DNA of 63,103 bases from an uncultured Verrucomicrobiota bacterium (GTDB taxonomy: Bacteria > Verrucomicrobiota > Verrucomicrobiia > Limisphaerales > UBA9464), in contig CAIVQB010000008.1 in assembly GCA_903907925.1 (NCBI GenBank), positions 1-63,103 on the forward strand. Direction: 5' to 3'. Position numbers and translations under genes: made by a program. This document shows positions 52,750 to 62,048 of the stretch, in pieces; within the stretch, counting starts at the first letter, position 1; each line of letters begins with the position of its first letter. The notes under the pieces are model-generated. The model saw only the letters and a program-made list of their open reading frames with translations, ran no database searches and had not been told where the DNA came from.

Positions 52750-53537
52750 GGCTCCTGTTTTCGGAGGCGCCGCCGGATGCTGCGCATTATCTGTATCCGT
52801 ACGCCGTCTGGGGATTTCTGGAGCCGGGCGAAACTCCGGCCGATGCGTTTGCCGCGGGATTCCTTCCCGGCACGGCGGCGGTCGACCGGTTTTATCTGGT
52901 CCGGCAACTCCGCGTTCCGCTGAAGGAATGGAAGGCTACCTCGGAGAATCGGCGGGTTCTACGGAAGGGTTCATCGCTGACGTGCGCGTTGATCCCGCGG
53001 GCTGAGTTTGAGTTTTCAGCACAACGCCGTGCGGCATGGCTGGCCTATTCCGCCGAACGATTTGGACCCGGGGTCATGTCTGGGGAGCGATTGGACCGGC
53101 TGATGGCAGGACGTGTCATCAGCCATGTCCTGCAGTTCACCGACGGTGCGACGGGCGCGGAAGCCGGGACGGTGTTGCTTTATCTTCAGGCGCCGCGGAT
53201 CGCCTTCTACTATTTCGCGTTCTACCCCTTCTCCCCGGAGACCCGGCATGTCGGTATGGCCATGATGACCCGTGCGGTCGAATGGTTCGCCGCCGCCGGA
53301 TATGATCATCTCCATTTGGGCACCTGCTATACCGAGCGCGCCCTGTACAAGACCCAGTTCGAGCCGGTGGAGTTTTTCAACGGCTTCCGCTGGTCGCGTA
53401 ACCGTGAGGAACTGAAGCGGCTTCTCGCTCCGGCTCCCGACGGACGGCATCGCCTGGAAGAACCGGAGTTTCTGGCGCTGCAGCCCGAGCCGTTGGCGGG
53501 ATTGGCCGCTGGCAGTCCCTTTCGACGGCCGCTTTAA
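52746..53537 (+). CDS. Ate/Bpt-like aminoacyl-tRNA-dependent transferase homologue
   Basis: The 263-residue protein resembles arginyl/leucyl-tRNA-protein transferases (Ate1, Bpt) with a GNAT-type C-terminal half. Matches include VPLKEWKATSENRRVLRKGS (Bpt: SRSQRRVLRRN), RVISHVLQFTDGATG, IAFYYFAFYPFSPETRHVGM and the C-terminal HLGTCYTERALYKTQFEPVE (family: GYWIxGSxKMAYKxRFxPLE). The N-terminal Cys pair of Ate (CxxC) is absent. This may mean a non-protein acceptor. It overlaps alr by ATGA, so its expression is tied to the racemase. Function as a transferase of an amino acid from aminoacyl-tRNA is inferred. Confidence 0.75.
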   Translation: MRLLFSEAPPDAAHYLYPYAVWGFLEPGETPADAFAAGFLPGTAAVDRFYLVRQLRVPLKEWKATSENRRVLRKGSSLTCALIPRAEFEFSAQRRAAWLAYSAERFGPGVMSGERLDRLMAGRVISHVLQFTDGATGAEAGTVLLYLQAPRIAFYYFAFYPFSPETRHVGMAMMTRAVEWFAAAGYDHLHLGTCYTERALYKTQFEPVEFFNGFRWSRNREELKRLLAPAPDGRHRLEEPEFLALQPEPLAGLAAGSPFRRPL

Positions 53538-53679
53538 ATGGAGTCCCGCGCTCACGCGGTTCGGGGAACCACGTCCCGTTGAACCGTCGCGAACTTCGCC
53601 CCACCGGTCGAACGCCCAAATTCCGCCGCACCGACCGGGAAGTCTTTCCATTTTCGCCGGGGCCTTTTATGCATGGCTC

Positions 53680-54720
53680 ATGCGCTCCCACCTCCTTCTG
53701 CTGATCGCATCGGCGACAGCGCTGCATGCCGGAACTGCCGATGGCCGGCTGGATCTGTATTGGATCGATTCGGAAGGGGGCGGCTCGACGTTGATCGTGA
53801 CTCCGGCCGGGGAGAGCGTGCTGGTGGATTCGGGGAATCCGGGTGGACGCGATTCGGGTCGGATCTTTGACGTGGCCACCCGGGTGGCGGGTTTGCACCG
53901 CATTGATCATTACATCACGACCCATTTTCACGTCGACCACTTCGGAGGGGCCGCAGAACTGGCCGCCCGCCTGCCCATCGTCAACGTGTGGGACAATGGA
54001 ATCCCCGACGCCGATCCCGATGGCAACAAGACCTCCACCTGGCCGCTGACCAGCAAGGCCTACCGCACCATGCCGGTCGTCGAGCGCCATGTGGTGCAAC
54101 CGGGTCTGCGCCTGCCGTTGAAAGCCGGCGACACCCCGTTGACCTTCCAGTGCATCATGGCCCGCCAGACGCCGTGGACGCCGAGTGGATCGTTCGGCGC
54201 GTGGGATCATGAGCCCGAGCCGAAGCCGGCTCCGGTGGACACTTCGGACAACGCCAACAGCTCGGCCTGGATCCTTTCGTTTGGGCCGTTTCGGTTCTAT
54301 GACGGCGGCGACGTCACCTGGAATTCCGAGGCAAAGCTGGCGTGGCCGGCGCCGCGGGTGCCGACGGTCGAGGTGTATCAGGTCACCCATCATGGTCTGG
54401 ACGTCAGCAATCATCCCCTGCTGATCAAAGCGTTGAATCCCGCGGTGAGCGTGATGAACAATGGTCCGACGAAGGGTACCGCCGGCGCGGTGGTGGCCAC
54501 GCTACGGGCCCAGTCGTCGATTCGCGCCCAGTATCAGCTTCACAAGAATGTCCGACCCGATGGCGCGACCAACAATGCGCCCGAGGAAGGCATCGCCAAC
54601 CTGGAGGCGCGATGCGAGGGGCGTTTCATTCATTGTCGCGTCGATCCGGACGGGAAGAACTACACCTTCGAGATTCCTGGCACCGGCCATGTGAAATCCT
54701 ATGTCACGCGGATGCCGTAA
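53680..54720 (+). CDS. Secreted metallo-beta-lactamase-fold protein
   Basis: The 346-residue precursor has a signal peptide (to about residue 18). The metal site is THFHVDHFGG (HxHxDH), with further ligands in YDGGDVTWNS and YQVTHHGLDVS. The beta-lactamase fold with the THHGLD motif resembles the ComEC-type C-terminal hydrolase domain. It is likely an extracytoplasmic hydrolase of unknown substrate. The next gene starts 20 bases before its stop. Confidence 0.85.
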   Translation: MRSHLLLLIASATALHAGTADGRLDLYWIDSEGGGSTLIVTPAGESVLVDSGNPGGRDSGRIFDVATRVAGLHRIDHYITTHFHVDHFGGAAELAARLPIVNVWDNGIPDADPDGNKTSTWPLTSKAYRTMPVVERHVVQPGLRLPLKAGDTPLTFQCIMARQTPWTPSGSFGAWDHEPEPKPAPVDTSDNANSSAWILSFGPFRFYDGGDVTWNSEAKLAWPAPRVPTVEVYQVTHHGLDVSNHPLLIKALNPAVSVMNNGPTKGTAGAVVATLRAQSSIRAQYQLHKNVRPDGATNNAPEEGIANLEARCEGRFIHCRVDPDGKNYTFEIPGTGHVKSYVTRMP

Positions 54721-57022
54721 TGCCGGTGTTGAACGGTGGGTGCAACGGGTGCTGACGGCCGCGGCGCTCGTCAGTCTGTCCGCATGGGCTTCTGCCGCCG
54801 CGACGCCGGAACCGGTTTCGTTTCGACGCGAAGTGATGGCCGTCCTCTCCAAGAACGGATGCGCGAGCGGGCCGTGTCATGGCAATCGCAACGGGAAGGG
54901 CGGGTTCAAGCTGTCGTTGCGCGGCGAAGATCCCGACGCTGACTACGCGGTGCTGGTGCAGGGATTGGCCGGGCGCCGATTGAATTTTGACGAGCCCGAC
55001 CAAAGCCTGCTGCTCCTGAAGCCCGCCACCGATGTGGCCCACGAGGGCGGCGCGCGGCTGGTGAAAGGCGGCCCGGACTACACCCTTCTGCGTCGCTGGA
55101 TCGCCGCCCGCGCTCCCGACGATGCGAAGAGCCCGCGGCTGGTTCGGATCGAAGCCACACCCCGCGAGCGGTTCCTCCTCGATCCGGAGGACCGGCAACA
55201 GCTTCATGTGGATGCCGTTTTCGCCGACGGGCGGCACCGCGATGTCACGGCGCTGGCGTCATATGAAGTGGCGCAGGTGGGGGTCGCAGAGCTGACTGGC
55301 AACGGCGGCGTGAAGCGCCGCAACACCGGCGAGACCACCGTGCTGGTCCGGTATCTGGATCAACAGGCCGGCGTGCGCCTGGCGTTTGTGGCGCGGAATC
55401 CCGCGTATCGGCCCGGCGCGTTTCCGGCACCGGCGAACGCGGTCGACACCGCGGTGTTCGCGAAACTGCGGCAGCTTCGGCTGAATCCCGCCGCTTTGTG
55501 CAGCGACCCGGTTTTTCTACGCCGCGCGTTTCTCGACCTGCTGGGGATACTCCCGACCGAGGCCGAGGCCCGCGCGTTCGTGGCGGATTCGGATCCGGCG
55601 AAGCGGTCGAAGTGGATTGATGTCCTGTTGGAACGACCGGAGTTCTCGGAATTCTGGGCGTTGAAATGGGCCGACCTGTTGCGACTCGATGAACGTACCC
55701 TCGATCGGAAGGGTGCCCGGTTGTTTTACGACTGGCTGAGGGAATCGATCGCCGCGCACAAACCGCTCGACCAATTCGCGCGGGAGTTGGTCACCGCCCG
55801 CGGCAGCACTTACGCGCAACCCGCCGCCAATTATTATCGCAACCTCCGGACGCCGGTGGAACGGGCCGAAGCGGCCGCGCAGGTCTGGCTGGGGACCCGC
55901 CTTCAGTGCGCCCAATGCCACAACCATCCCTATGAGCGCTGGACCCAGGACGATTACCACGACTGGACGGCGGTGTTTGAGCGGGTGGACTTCCAGGTGA
56001 TTGAGAATCGCCGGACCGACAGCAACGACAGCCACGAGTTCAAGGGCGAGCAGGTCGTGTTCGTGAAGAACTCGGGCGAGCATCAGAATCCGAGGTCGCA
56101 TCGGACCTCTGTACCGCGGTTTCTAGGTGCCGCCCAGCCGATCGGGCCGGGTCTGGCGGGCGGGATCTTGCCGGCCGCGCTTCCCGCCGGTCTTTCGTGG
56201 CCGACCAATGCGGTATCCGGCACCACCGAACTGGACGCCCTCGGACGCTGGCTGACCTCAACCAACCATCCGCTCTTCGCGCGGACCCAGGCGAACCGCG
56301 TCTGGTATCATTTGATGGGGCGCGGCCTTGTAGATCCGCTCGATGATTTTCGTTCCACCAATCCCGCCTCGCATCCCGTGCTGCTCGATGCCCTCGCGGC
56401 TGACCTGGTCGCTTCAGGCTTCGATCTGCGGCATCTCATCCGAACCGTGATGCGGTCGCGGACCTATCAACTGGATTCCACGCCGACGCCGGGTTCGGAA
56501 GCCGATGTCGCCAATTATTCCCACACGGTGGTGCGCCGGCTGACCGCGGAACAATTGCTCGATGCGCAAAGCCAGGTGACCGGTGTTCCACTGGCGTTCC
56601 CGGGATTCCCGGTGGGACTGCGCGCGGGACAAATGCCGCAGGTTGCCACCAGTCGCGGCGGCCGGAACGGTGAGTTGGACGGATTTCTCCGGGCTTTCGG
56701 AAAACCTCCCCGCCAAACCCCGAGCGAATGCGAACGGGCGGGTGAGCCGGCGATGAGCCAGGTCTTCGCGCTGATCAATGGCACCACGCTGCAACGATTT
56801 TTGGCCGCCCGGGACAATCGGCTGGATGCCTTGATCCGTGCGGATGGATCGCCGGCGGAACAGATAGACTCGTTGTACTGGACCGCGCTGACCCGTCCGC
56901 CATCGACGGACGAGCGCGAGCGGTTGACGGCGATGGTGACCGCGGCGGGCGCTCGTCGCGCCGCGCTCGAAGACGTGCTGTGGGGACTCTTGAATGCCAA
57001 GGAATTCGTCCTGCGCAAATGA
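54701..57022 (+). CDS. PVC cytochrome-type protein with DUF1549 and DUF1553 domains
   Basis: The 773-residue exported protein starts with a signal peptide and the PSCyt1-like segment KNGCASGPCHGNRNGKGGF, containing the atypical Cys pair before CH. It then has DUF1549 (about 230-430, with the CxxCH-like LQCAQCHNHPYERWTQDDYH) and DUF1553 at the end (QANRVWYHLMGRGLVDPLDD). These proteins always occur with a DUF1501 gene and are thought to act in polysaccharide or sulfated-polysaccharide metabolism. The exact chemistry is unknown. It overlaps the upstream gene by 20 bases. Confidence 0.9.
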   Translation: MSRGCRNAGVERWVQRVLTAAALVSLSAWASAAATPEPVSFRREVMAVLSKNGCASGPCHGNRNGKGGFKLSLRGEDPDADYAVLVQGLAGRRLNFDEPDQSLLLLKPATDVAHEGGARLVKGGPDYTLLRRWIAARAPDDAKSPRLVRIEATPRERFLLDPEDRQQLHVDAVFADGRHRDVTALASYEVAQVGVAELTGNGGVKRRNTGETTVLVRYLDQQAGVRLAFVARNPAYRPGAFPAPANAVDTAVFAKLRQLRLNPAALCSDPVFLRRAFLDLLGILPTEAEARAFVADSDPAKRSKWIDVLLERPEFSEFWALKWADLLRLDERTLDRKGARLFYDWLRESIAAHKPLDQFARELVTARGSTYAQPAANYYRNLRTPVERAEAAAQVWLGTRLQCAQCHNHPYERWTQDDYHDWTAVFERVDFQVIENRRTDSNDSHEFKGEQVVFVKNSGEHQNPRSHRTSVPRFLGAAQPIGPGLAGGILPAALPAGLSWPTNAVSGTTELDALGRWLTSTNHPLFARTQANRVWYHLMGRGLVDPLDDFRSTNPASHPVLLDALAADLVASGFDLRHLIRTVMRSRTYQLDSTPTPGSEADVANYSHTVVRRLTAEQLLDAQSQVTGVPLAFPGFPVGLRAGQMPQVATSRGGRNGELDGFLRAFGKPPRQTPSECERAGEPAMSQVFALINGTTLQRFLAARDNRLDALIRADGSPAEQIDSLYWTALTRPPSTDERERLTAMVTAAGARRAALEDVLWGLLNAKEFVLRK

Positions 57023-57070
57023 AGCCGAACCCCGTCACCACCGTCGGAACACCAAACCGGATGCCCTGAC

Positions 57071-58486
57071 ATGAATTCGCCCCACGCCTGCTCCGGTTTC
57101 TTTGCCGAACGCTATTCCCGCCGCCGCCTGTTGCAGGTGGGCGGCCTGGGGATGCTGGGTCTGACCCTGCCCAAATTCGTCCTCGGCGAAACCCGCGCGC
57201 CGGCTCCGGGCTCCATCGTTTCCCAGCCCAAGGCCCGCGCCAAGTCGGTCATTTTTCTCTATCAATTCGGCGGCCCGTCGCATCTCGACATGTTCGACAT
57301 GAAGCCCGACGCGCCGGAGAAGATCCGCAGTCCGCATCGGGCCATCCGTTCGAGCGCCGATGGCATCCAGGTGAGCGAACGCCTTCCCGACGTCGCGCGG
57401 ATCATGGACAAGGTCACCCTGGTTCGGTCGGTTCATCACACGATGAACAACCACAATTCCGCCAGTTACTACGCGTTGACCGGCCACGCGCCGCCGGTGG
57501 ACGACATCCGGCTACGGGATACACTGGATCTCGCACCGGCCTATGGTTCGGTGGTGGACGCCCTCGCGCCGGTGTCCGGGGAGCTTCCTTCGTTCGTCGC
57601 CTATCCGCATGTGTGCCGCGACGGAGCCATCACGCCGGGACAGCACGCGAGTTTTCTCGGACAGGAGCATGATCCGCTGCTGGTGTTGAAGGATCCCAAC
57701 GCGGCGGATTTCGCGCTGCCCGAATTGAGTCTGCCGGCCGGGATGAGCTTCGAGCGGCTGGCCGCCCGGCGGGAGATCCAAAAGATGATCGACCGACAAT
57801 CGCACCTGCTGGACCACGCGGCGGCCGCCCGGGGAATGGATGCCTACTACGAACGGGCGCTGGCCATGCTGCACAGCGACCGGTTGCGCAGCGCGTTCGA
57901 TCTGTCCAAGGAACCGGAGAAGGTTCGGGACCGGTTCGGCCGGACCACATATGGCCAGGGGTGCCTGCTGGCGCGGCGCCTGGTGGAGGCCGGGGTGAAG
58001 TTTGTCACCGTCTATTTTTCCGACAACATCGGCGGCCAGAGCACCGACGGCGGCGGATGGGACACCCACGGATTCAACAACACCCGGATGTATCCCATCG
58101 TGGAGAAATTTCACCTGCCCCTCACCAACGTCACGCTACCGGCGTTGCTGAACGATCTCGACGAGCGCGGTTTGCTCGATACTACGCTGGTGGTGTGGAT
58201 GGGGGAATTCGGTCGCACCCCGGAGATCAACAAGAACATCAGCCGCGACCACTGGCCGCATTGCTACACCGCGCTGCTGGCGGGGGGTGGCGTGAAGCGG
58301 GGATATGTCCATGGTGCCAGCGATCGCCGGGGCATGTATCCGGCCGACAAACCGGTCCGGCCCGACGATCTGGCGGCGACTGTCTTTCATCTGCTGGGCA
58401 TTTCTCCACGCACCGAAGTGTTGAACCACCAGCAGCGGCCCCTCCCAATTTCAGAGGGCGACGTCATCGAAGGGATCCTGGCGTAG
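57071..58486 (+). CDS. DUF1501 (sulfatase-like) protein with Tat signal
   Basis: The 471-residue protein has an N-terminal Tat motif, SRRRLLQVGGLGMLGLTLP. The mature part contains FLYQFGGPSHLDMFDMKPD, LVRSVHHTMNNHNSASYYA, TDGGGWDTHGFNN and LVVWMGEFGRTPEINKN, the standard landmarks of DUF1501 proteins, related to arylsulfatases/alkaline phosphatases. The catalytic Cys/Ser of true sulfatases is not evident, so the fold may be used differently. It follows the DUF1549/1553 gene after 48 bases, as expected for this pair. Confidence 0.92.
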   Translation: MNSPHACSGFFAERYSRRRLLQVGGLGMLGLTLPKFVLGETRAPAPGSIVSQPKARAKSVIFLYQFGGPSHLDMFDMKPDAPEKIRSPHRAIRSSADGIQVSERLPDVARIMDKVTLVRSVHHTMNNHNSASYYALTGHAPPVDDIRLRDTLDLAPAYGSVVDALAPVSGELPSFVAYPHVCRDGAITPGQHASFLGQEHDPLLVLKDPNAADFALPELSLPAGMSFERLAARREIQKMIDRQSHLLDHAAAARGMDAYYERALAMLHSDRLRSAFDLSKEPEKVRDRFGRTTYGQGCLLARRLVEAGVKFVTVYFSDNIGGQSTDGGGWDTHGFNNTRMYPIVEKFHLPLTNVTLPALLNDLDERGLLDTTLVVWMGEFGRTPEINKNISRDHWPHCYTALLAGGGVKRGYVHGASDRRGMYPADKPVRPDDLAATVFHLLGISPRTEVLNHQQRPLPISEGDVIEGILA

Positions 58487-58553
58487 CCGTCGGGCTGAAG
58501 ATCGGCCCATCGCGGGATTGTGGGGCGGGAGCTGACCGCCGACACTGCGCGGC

Positions 58554-59747
58554 ATGACACGTGACGTTCCGGGGTTGTTTCACGCCCGATTGGGCGAGGC
58601 ATTGAAGGCGGGCTCGCTGGTCCGTCTTGTCCTCGCCGGGCCGCGTCCCGGTGTCGCCGCCCGTCAGATGGTGATCCGACCAGTCGTTCTCAAGGCTGGA
58701 CCCTGTTTTTCCGTGGTGTGGCGCGAGGAACGTCGCGATGTGACCAAGAACCATTCCGGCGACGAGGTGGTCGAATTGTGCCGCGAACGCATCGGGCCTG
58801 AATACACCGGGGCGCATCTATACACCACGACGGCCACCTTCCAATTGGACTGTCGTGATCCCGCCCGGCCGCACTTAAGCACCGCCCCCGGGGTTGCCGC
58901 GGTCGCCCCTGAAGCCCTCCAGCACGACCGGGTGCGCCAGCGGTCGGTTTCTGCCAAGGCCCCATGGTTGCACCTGCTCGGTGTGACAAATGCCGATGGG
59001 CGGGTGGCCAAGGGTATGGAAGCCAAGTTTCGCCAAATCCACCGTTTTGTGGAATTGCTCGATCCGCTATTGCGCGAGGCGTCGTTTCCGATCGAAGGCG
59101 TCCGAACGCTGGTCGACATGGGCTGCGGCAAGGGCTACCTGACCTTCGCCGCGTGTGAACACGTACAGCGGGCCGGGGGTGCACCTTGGAAGGTTCGTGG
59201 CATTGAAGTGCGGGAGGAATTGGTCCGCTTGTGCGAGTCCGCGGTGACGACCACCGGGATCACAGGATTGGAATTCGTTCAGGGCGCGATTGAGGACACG
59301 GTTGTGGAACGGGCCGATGTCCTGGTGGCCTTGCATGCCTGCGATACCGCCACCGATGCGGCCCTGGCTCGGGGGATCCGACTGCGGTCGTCGCTGATCC
59401 TGGTGGCCCCCTGCTGCCAGAAGGAGGTGCGGCCCCAACTGGTTCCGTCGCCGGTTTTGGCGCGCCCGCTCCGTCATGGGATCTTCCGGGAACGCCACGC
59501 GGAGTTTGCGACCGACGCGATTCGCGCGGAATTGCTGGAGTGGGCGGGCTACGATACCCGGGTCTTTGAATTCATTTCCCCGGAGCACACCGGAAAAAAC
59601 CTGATGATCGCCGCCGTTCGCAGGGAAAGTGGGACCGGACTGGACCCGGCCGTCGCGGCGGAGGCGGTTCGGATGCTGGCCGCGTTTTATGGGATCCGGC
59701 ATCAGCGGCTGGCGGAGCTGATCGGATTTGACCTTGCCGCGCCATGA
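58554..59747 (+). CDS. Class I SAM-dependent methyltransferase (Methyltransf_32 family)
   Basis: The 397-residue cytosolic enzyme has a Rossmann-type SAM site RTLVDMGCGKGYLTFA and an acidic strand-end segment VRGIEVREELVRL. The family-specific VALHACDTATDAALARG and LVAPCCQKEV motifs (ALHACGxxTD and PCC) define Methyltransf_32. The first 140 residues form an extra N-terminal domain. Members are RNA- or protein-modifying enzymes of mostly unknown target. Its stop overlaps the start of the Rsm22-like gene (ATGA), so both are probably co-translated. Confidence 0.85.
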   Translation: MTRDVPGLFHARLGEALKAGSLVRLVLAGPRPGVAARQMVIRPVVLKAGPCFSVVWREERRDVTKNHSGDEVVELCRERIGPEYTGAHLYTTTATFQLDCRDPARPHLSTAPGVAAVAPEALQHDRVRQRSVSAKAPWLHLLGVTNADGRVAKGMEAKFRQIHRFVELLDPLLREASFPIEGVRTLVDMGCGKGYLTFAACEHVQRAGGAPWKVRGIEVREELVRLCESAVTTTGITGLEFVQGAIEDTVVERADVLVALHACDTATDAALARGIRLRSSLILVAPCCQKEVRPQLVPSPVLARPLRHGIFRERHAEFATDAIRAELLEWAGYDTRVFEFISPEHTGKNLMIAAVRRESGTGLDPAVAAEAVRMLAAFYGIRHQRLAELIGFDLAAP

Positions 59748-60796
59748 ATGTGGATCAACTCGACTGGAACGCCCTGGAGCGATTGAGGGGTGCCTTTCTT
59801 TCCGGAACCGCGGGGCGCGCGGTGTATTGGAAATCGATGACCGATCTGGCCAGCTACGACGCGTCCTTTGGGGAACGCATTGGATGGAAATGGGATGCCG
59901 TTCTGGCGGAGTTGCGGCGGAGGGGGTGGCAGCCTCCCGCGGGATCGGTCTACGATTTTGGCTGCGGCAGCGGGATTGCGGGACGCCGTATGATCCGTGA
60001 ATGGGGTGTGAAACATCTGCCGGTGCTGCGGGTGCAGGACCGGTCGTCGATCGCTGAGCAGTTTGCTCTGGAACGGGCGAAATCCGAATTCCCGGAGCTC
60101 GCCGTGGAACGTTTCACTGCCGACGAACCGCTGACGCCCCAATCTGGACCGGCGACGCTCGTCGTCAGTCACGTCATCAGCGAACTGGCACCTGCCGATC
60201 GCCAGCGATTGATGGAGTGGCTGCCACGGTTCGACGCCGTGATCTGGGTGGAGCCCGGGACCCATGCGGACAGCCACGCTCTGGTGGAGGTTCGGGAGGC
60301 CGTGCGAACCCAGATGCGGGTCGTGGCGCCGTGCACCCATGAAAAAACCTGTGGTTTGACCGCTCCGGAGAACGGGCGCCATTGGTGCCATTCGTTCGGA
60401 AAGCCTCCCGGCGGAGTGTTTGCGGATGGGGACTGGGTGCGGTTCGCACAGAGGATGGGAATAGACCTGCGGAGCCTTCCGTACAGCTTTCTGGTGCTGG
60501 ACCGTCGGGTGGGCGTCGCGTGCGGTGGGGACGAAGCGGGGGAAATGTCGCGGGTTTTGGGCCATCCCCGGGTGTACAAGGGTTACGCGAAGCTCTTCAA
60601 CTGCTGCGCCCGCGGCGTAGAAGAGATTACCTTGCAGCGGAGGACCGATCCCGGGTTGTTCAAGCGGTTGGATCGGGGAACTCATTGCGGTCTGTTTCGG
60701 TGGGTCTTGGACGGCGGCACCGTTCGGGAGGCTGCGGAAGTGGGTGGAAATCCGGAGGAAACCATCCTCGGGGAGGCGGAGGACCCGATTCCTTGA
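59744..60796 (+). CDS. Rsm22-family (METTL17-like) methyltransferase, ribosomal small subunit-associated
   Basis: The 350-residue protein has a SAM site VYDFGCGSGIAGRRM, the segment SHVISELAPADRQRLMEW and the Rsm22 hallmarks VIWVEPGTHADSHALVEVRE, VVAPCTHEKTCGL, HWCHSFGKPPGG and YSFLVLDRR. Cys residues in CTHEKTCGL, WCH and the FNCCARG segment are positioned like the iron-sulfur ligands of Rsm22/METTL17. The family methylates or assists assembly of small-subunit rRNA. It is coupled by ATGA to the upstream methyltransferase gene. The target is unknown. Confidence 0.82.
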   Translation: MNVDQLDWNALERLRGAFLSGTAGRAVYWKSMTDLASYDASFGERIGWKWDAVLAELRRRGWQPPAGSVYDFGCGSGIAGRRMIREWGVKHLPVLRVQDRSSIAEQFALERAKSEFPELAVERFTADEPLTPQSGPATLVVSHVISELAPADRQRLMEWLPRFDAVIWVEPGTHADSHALVEVREAVRTQMRVVAPCTHEKTCGLTAPENGRHWCHSFGKPPGGVFADGDWVRFAQRMGIDLRSLPYSFLVLDRRVGVACGGDEAGEMSRVLGHPRVYKGYAKLFNCCARGVEEITLQRRTDPGLFKRLDRGTHCGLFRWVLDGGTVREAAEVGGNPEETILGEAEDPIP

Positions 60797-60869
60797 AAAA
60801 AGCTATTGACGCGACTCCCTGTCTGCGGACAAGCTCCACCCACACACGGAATAACTCTAAACCATAACA

Positions 60870-61487
60870 ATGAAGACAAAATCTCTTCTGCTTCTCGCTG
60901 TTGCGGCTTCGATCGGAGCCACCTCGGCGTTCGGGGCTGTCAGTTCCAATATCGTTGGCTACACGAAGTTGACCTTGAAAAAGGGTTTCAACCTCGTTGG
61001 CAACACGCTCGACAACAAGGCCGGTAACATGGCCACTGTTGTTCTCGCTGATACCCCGGACAACACCGCGGTGTTTAGCTGGAATGGCAAGGGTTTCAAT
61101 GAGCTCGACAACCTCGGTGGCGGTCTCTGGATCGGCACGGATTTCGCGCTGACCCCCGGAATCTCCCTGTTTGTTCAAGTTCCTGCCGATGCCTCCATCA
61201 CCCTCGTTGGTGAAGTGCTCACCGGCCAGCAGGACATCACCCTGTCCAAGGGTAACAACTTTGTCGCCTCCAAGATTCCCCAGGCTGGCAAGATTGATTC
61301 CGACCTCGGCTACTCCCCGGCTGACAATGACGCCGTGTTCCAGTGGAGCGGAAAGTCCTATGTTGAATCCGACTTCCTCCTCGGTGTGGGTTTCATTCCC
61401 AGCTCGCCGAGCCTCGCGGTCGGTGAAGGCGTTGTGATCCAGACTGCTGCTGCCGGTAAGTGGTCCCGGAATTTCACTGTGAACTGA
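60870..61487 (+). CDS. Secreted PVC-type protein with SSNIVGY motif
   Basis: The 205-residue precursor has a signal peptide (SLLLLAVAASIGATSAFG) followed by AVSSNIVGYTKLTLKKGFNL. This last motif opens a family of secreted Verrucomicrobia/Planctomycete proteins of unknown function. The mature region has two similar-sounding beta-rich halves (GFNLVGNTLDN; NNFVASKIPQ) suggesting an internal duplication. Codon choice (many GTT, CTC, AAG) resembles highly expressed genes. The PEP-CTERM gene lies 36 bases downstream. Confidence 0.75.
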   Translation: MKTKSLLLLAVAASIGATSAFGAVSSNIVGYTKLTLKKGFNLVGNTLDNKAGNMATVVLADTPDNTAVFSWNGKGFNELDNLGGGLWIGTDFALTPGISLFVQVPADASITLVGEVLTGQQDITLSKGNNFVASKIPQAGKIDSDLGYSPADNDAVFQWSGKSYVESDFLLGVGFIPSSPSLAVGEGVVIQTAAAGKWSRNFTVN

Positions 61488-61523
61488 ACAGTTTAATTGA
61501 TCCAAGCAATCGAACCTAGAACT

Positions 61524-62030
61524 ATGAAAAAGTACCTCCTCACACTGGGTGCCACTGCGTTGACCGTCACTGGTTTCGCTCAGGGCACTTTCAGCGGAAA
61601 AAACACCTCGGGCGGATTCATCCTCGCTGAAAACGGCGTGAGTCTCCTGTCGAAGACTGTTGGCAAAGTCGAGCTGCTCGACGGAAACACTGTTCTCGCC
61701 TCCGGCAACATCATCTTGGACGGAAAGTTCGCCCTCGGCGTCGTGACTGATCCTGCCAGCACTGGCACGGTCAGCATCACGGTCCGCGCTTGGGACTCCT
61801 CCTTGGGTTCCACGTTCGCCGCTGCCCAGGCCACTGGTCACGGTTACGGATCCGCTGTTGTGAGCGTTGCGCTGGCCACCGGCACGACTCCTCCCTCGGA
61901 TTTGACTGCCTCCGGCTTCACCGGCTTCTCGCTGACCAAGGCCGCTGTCACCAATATCCCTGAACCCACCACCGTTGCTCTCGCCGCTCTCGGCCTCGGT
62001 GGCTTGATGTTCATCAGCCGCCGCAAGTAA
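61524..62030 (+). CDS. PEP-CTERM protein
   Basis: The 168-residue secreted protein has a signal peptide (KKYLLTLGATALTVTGFA), a mature domain rich in Gly/Thr/Ser, and a C-terminal PEP-CTERM sorting tail. The tail has the motif PEPTT, then the hydrophobic helix VALAALGLGGLMFI and basic SRRK. Exosortase would cleave it at the envelope, often linked to exopolysaccharide production. No exosortase gene is in the window. A terminator follows. Confidence 0.9.
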   Translation: MKKYLLTLGATALTVTGFAQGTFSGKNTSGGFILAENGVSLLSKTVGKVELLDGNTVLASGNIILDGKFALGVVTDPASTGTVSITVRAWDSSLGSTFAAAQATGHGYGSAVVSVALATGTTPPSDLTASGFTGFSLTKAAVTNIPEPTTVALAALGLGGLMFISRRK

Positions 62031-62048
62031 TCTTGCGCTGCTTCAAAG

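Noticed and set aside
60806-60835. A TTGACG hexamer upstream of the SSNIVGY gene, considered as a -35 box
   Set aside because: No convincing -10 box lies at the right spacing, so it is not listed as a promoter.
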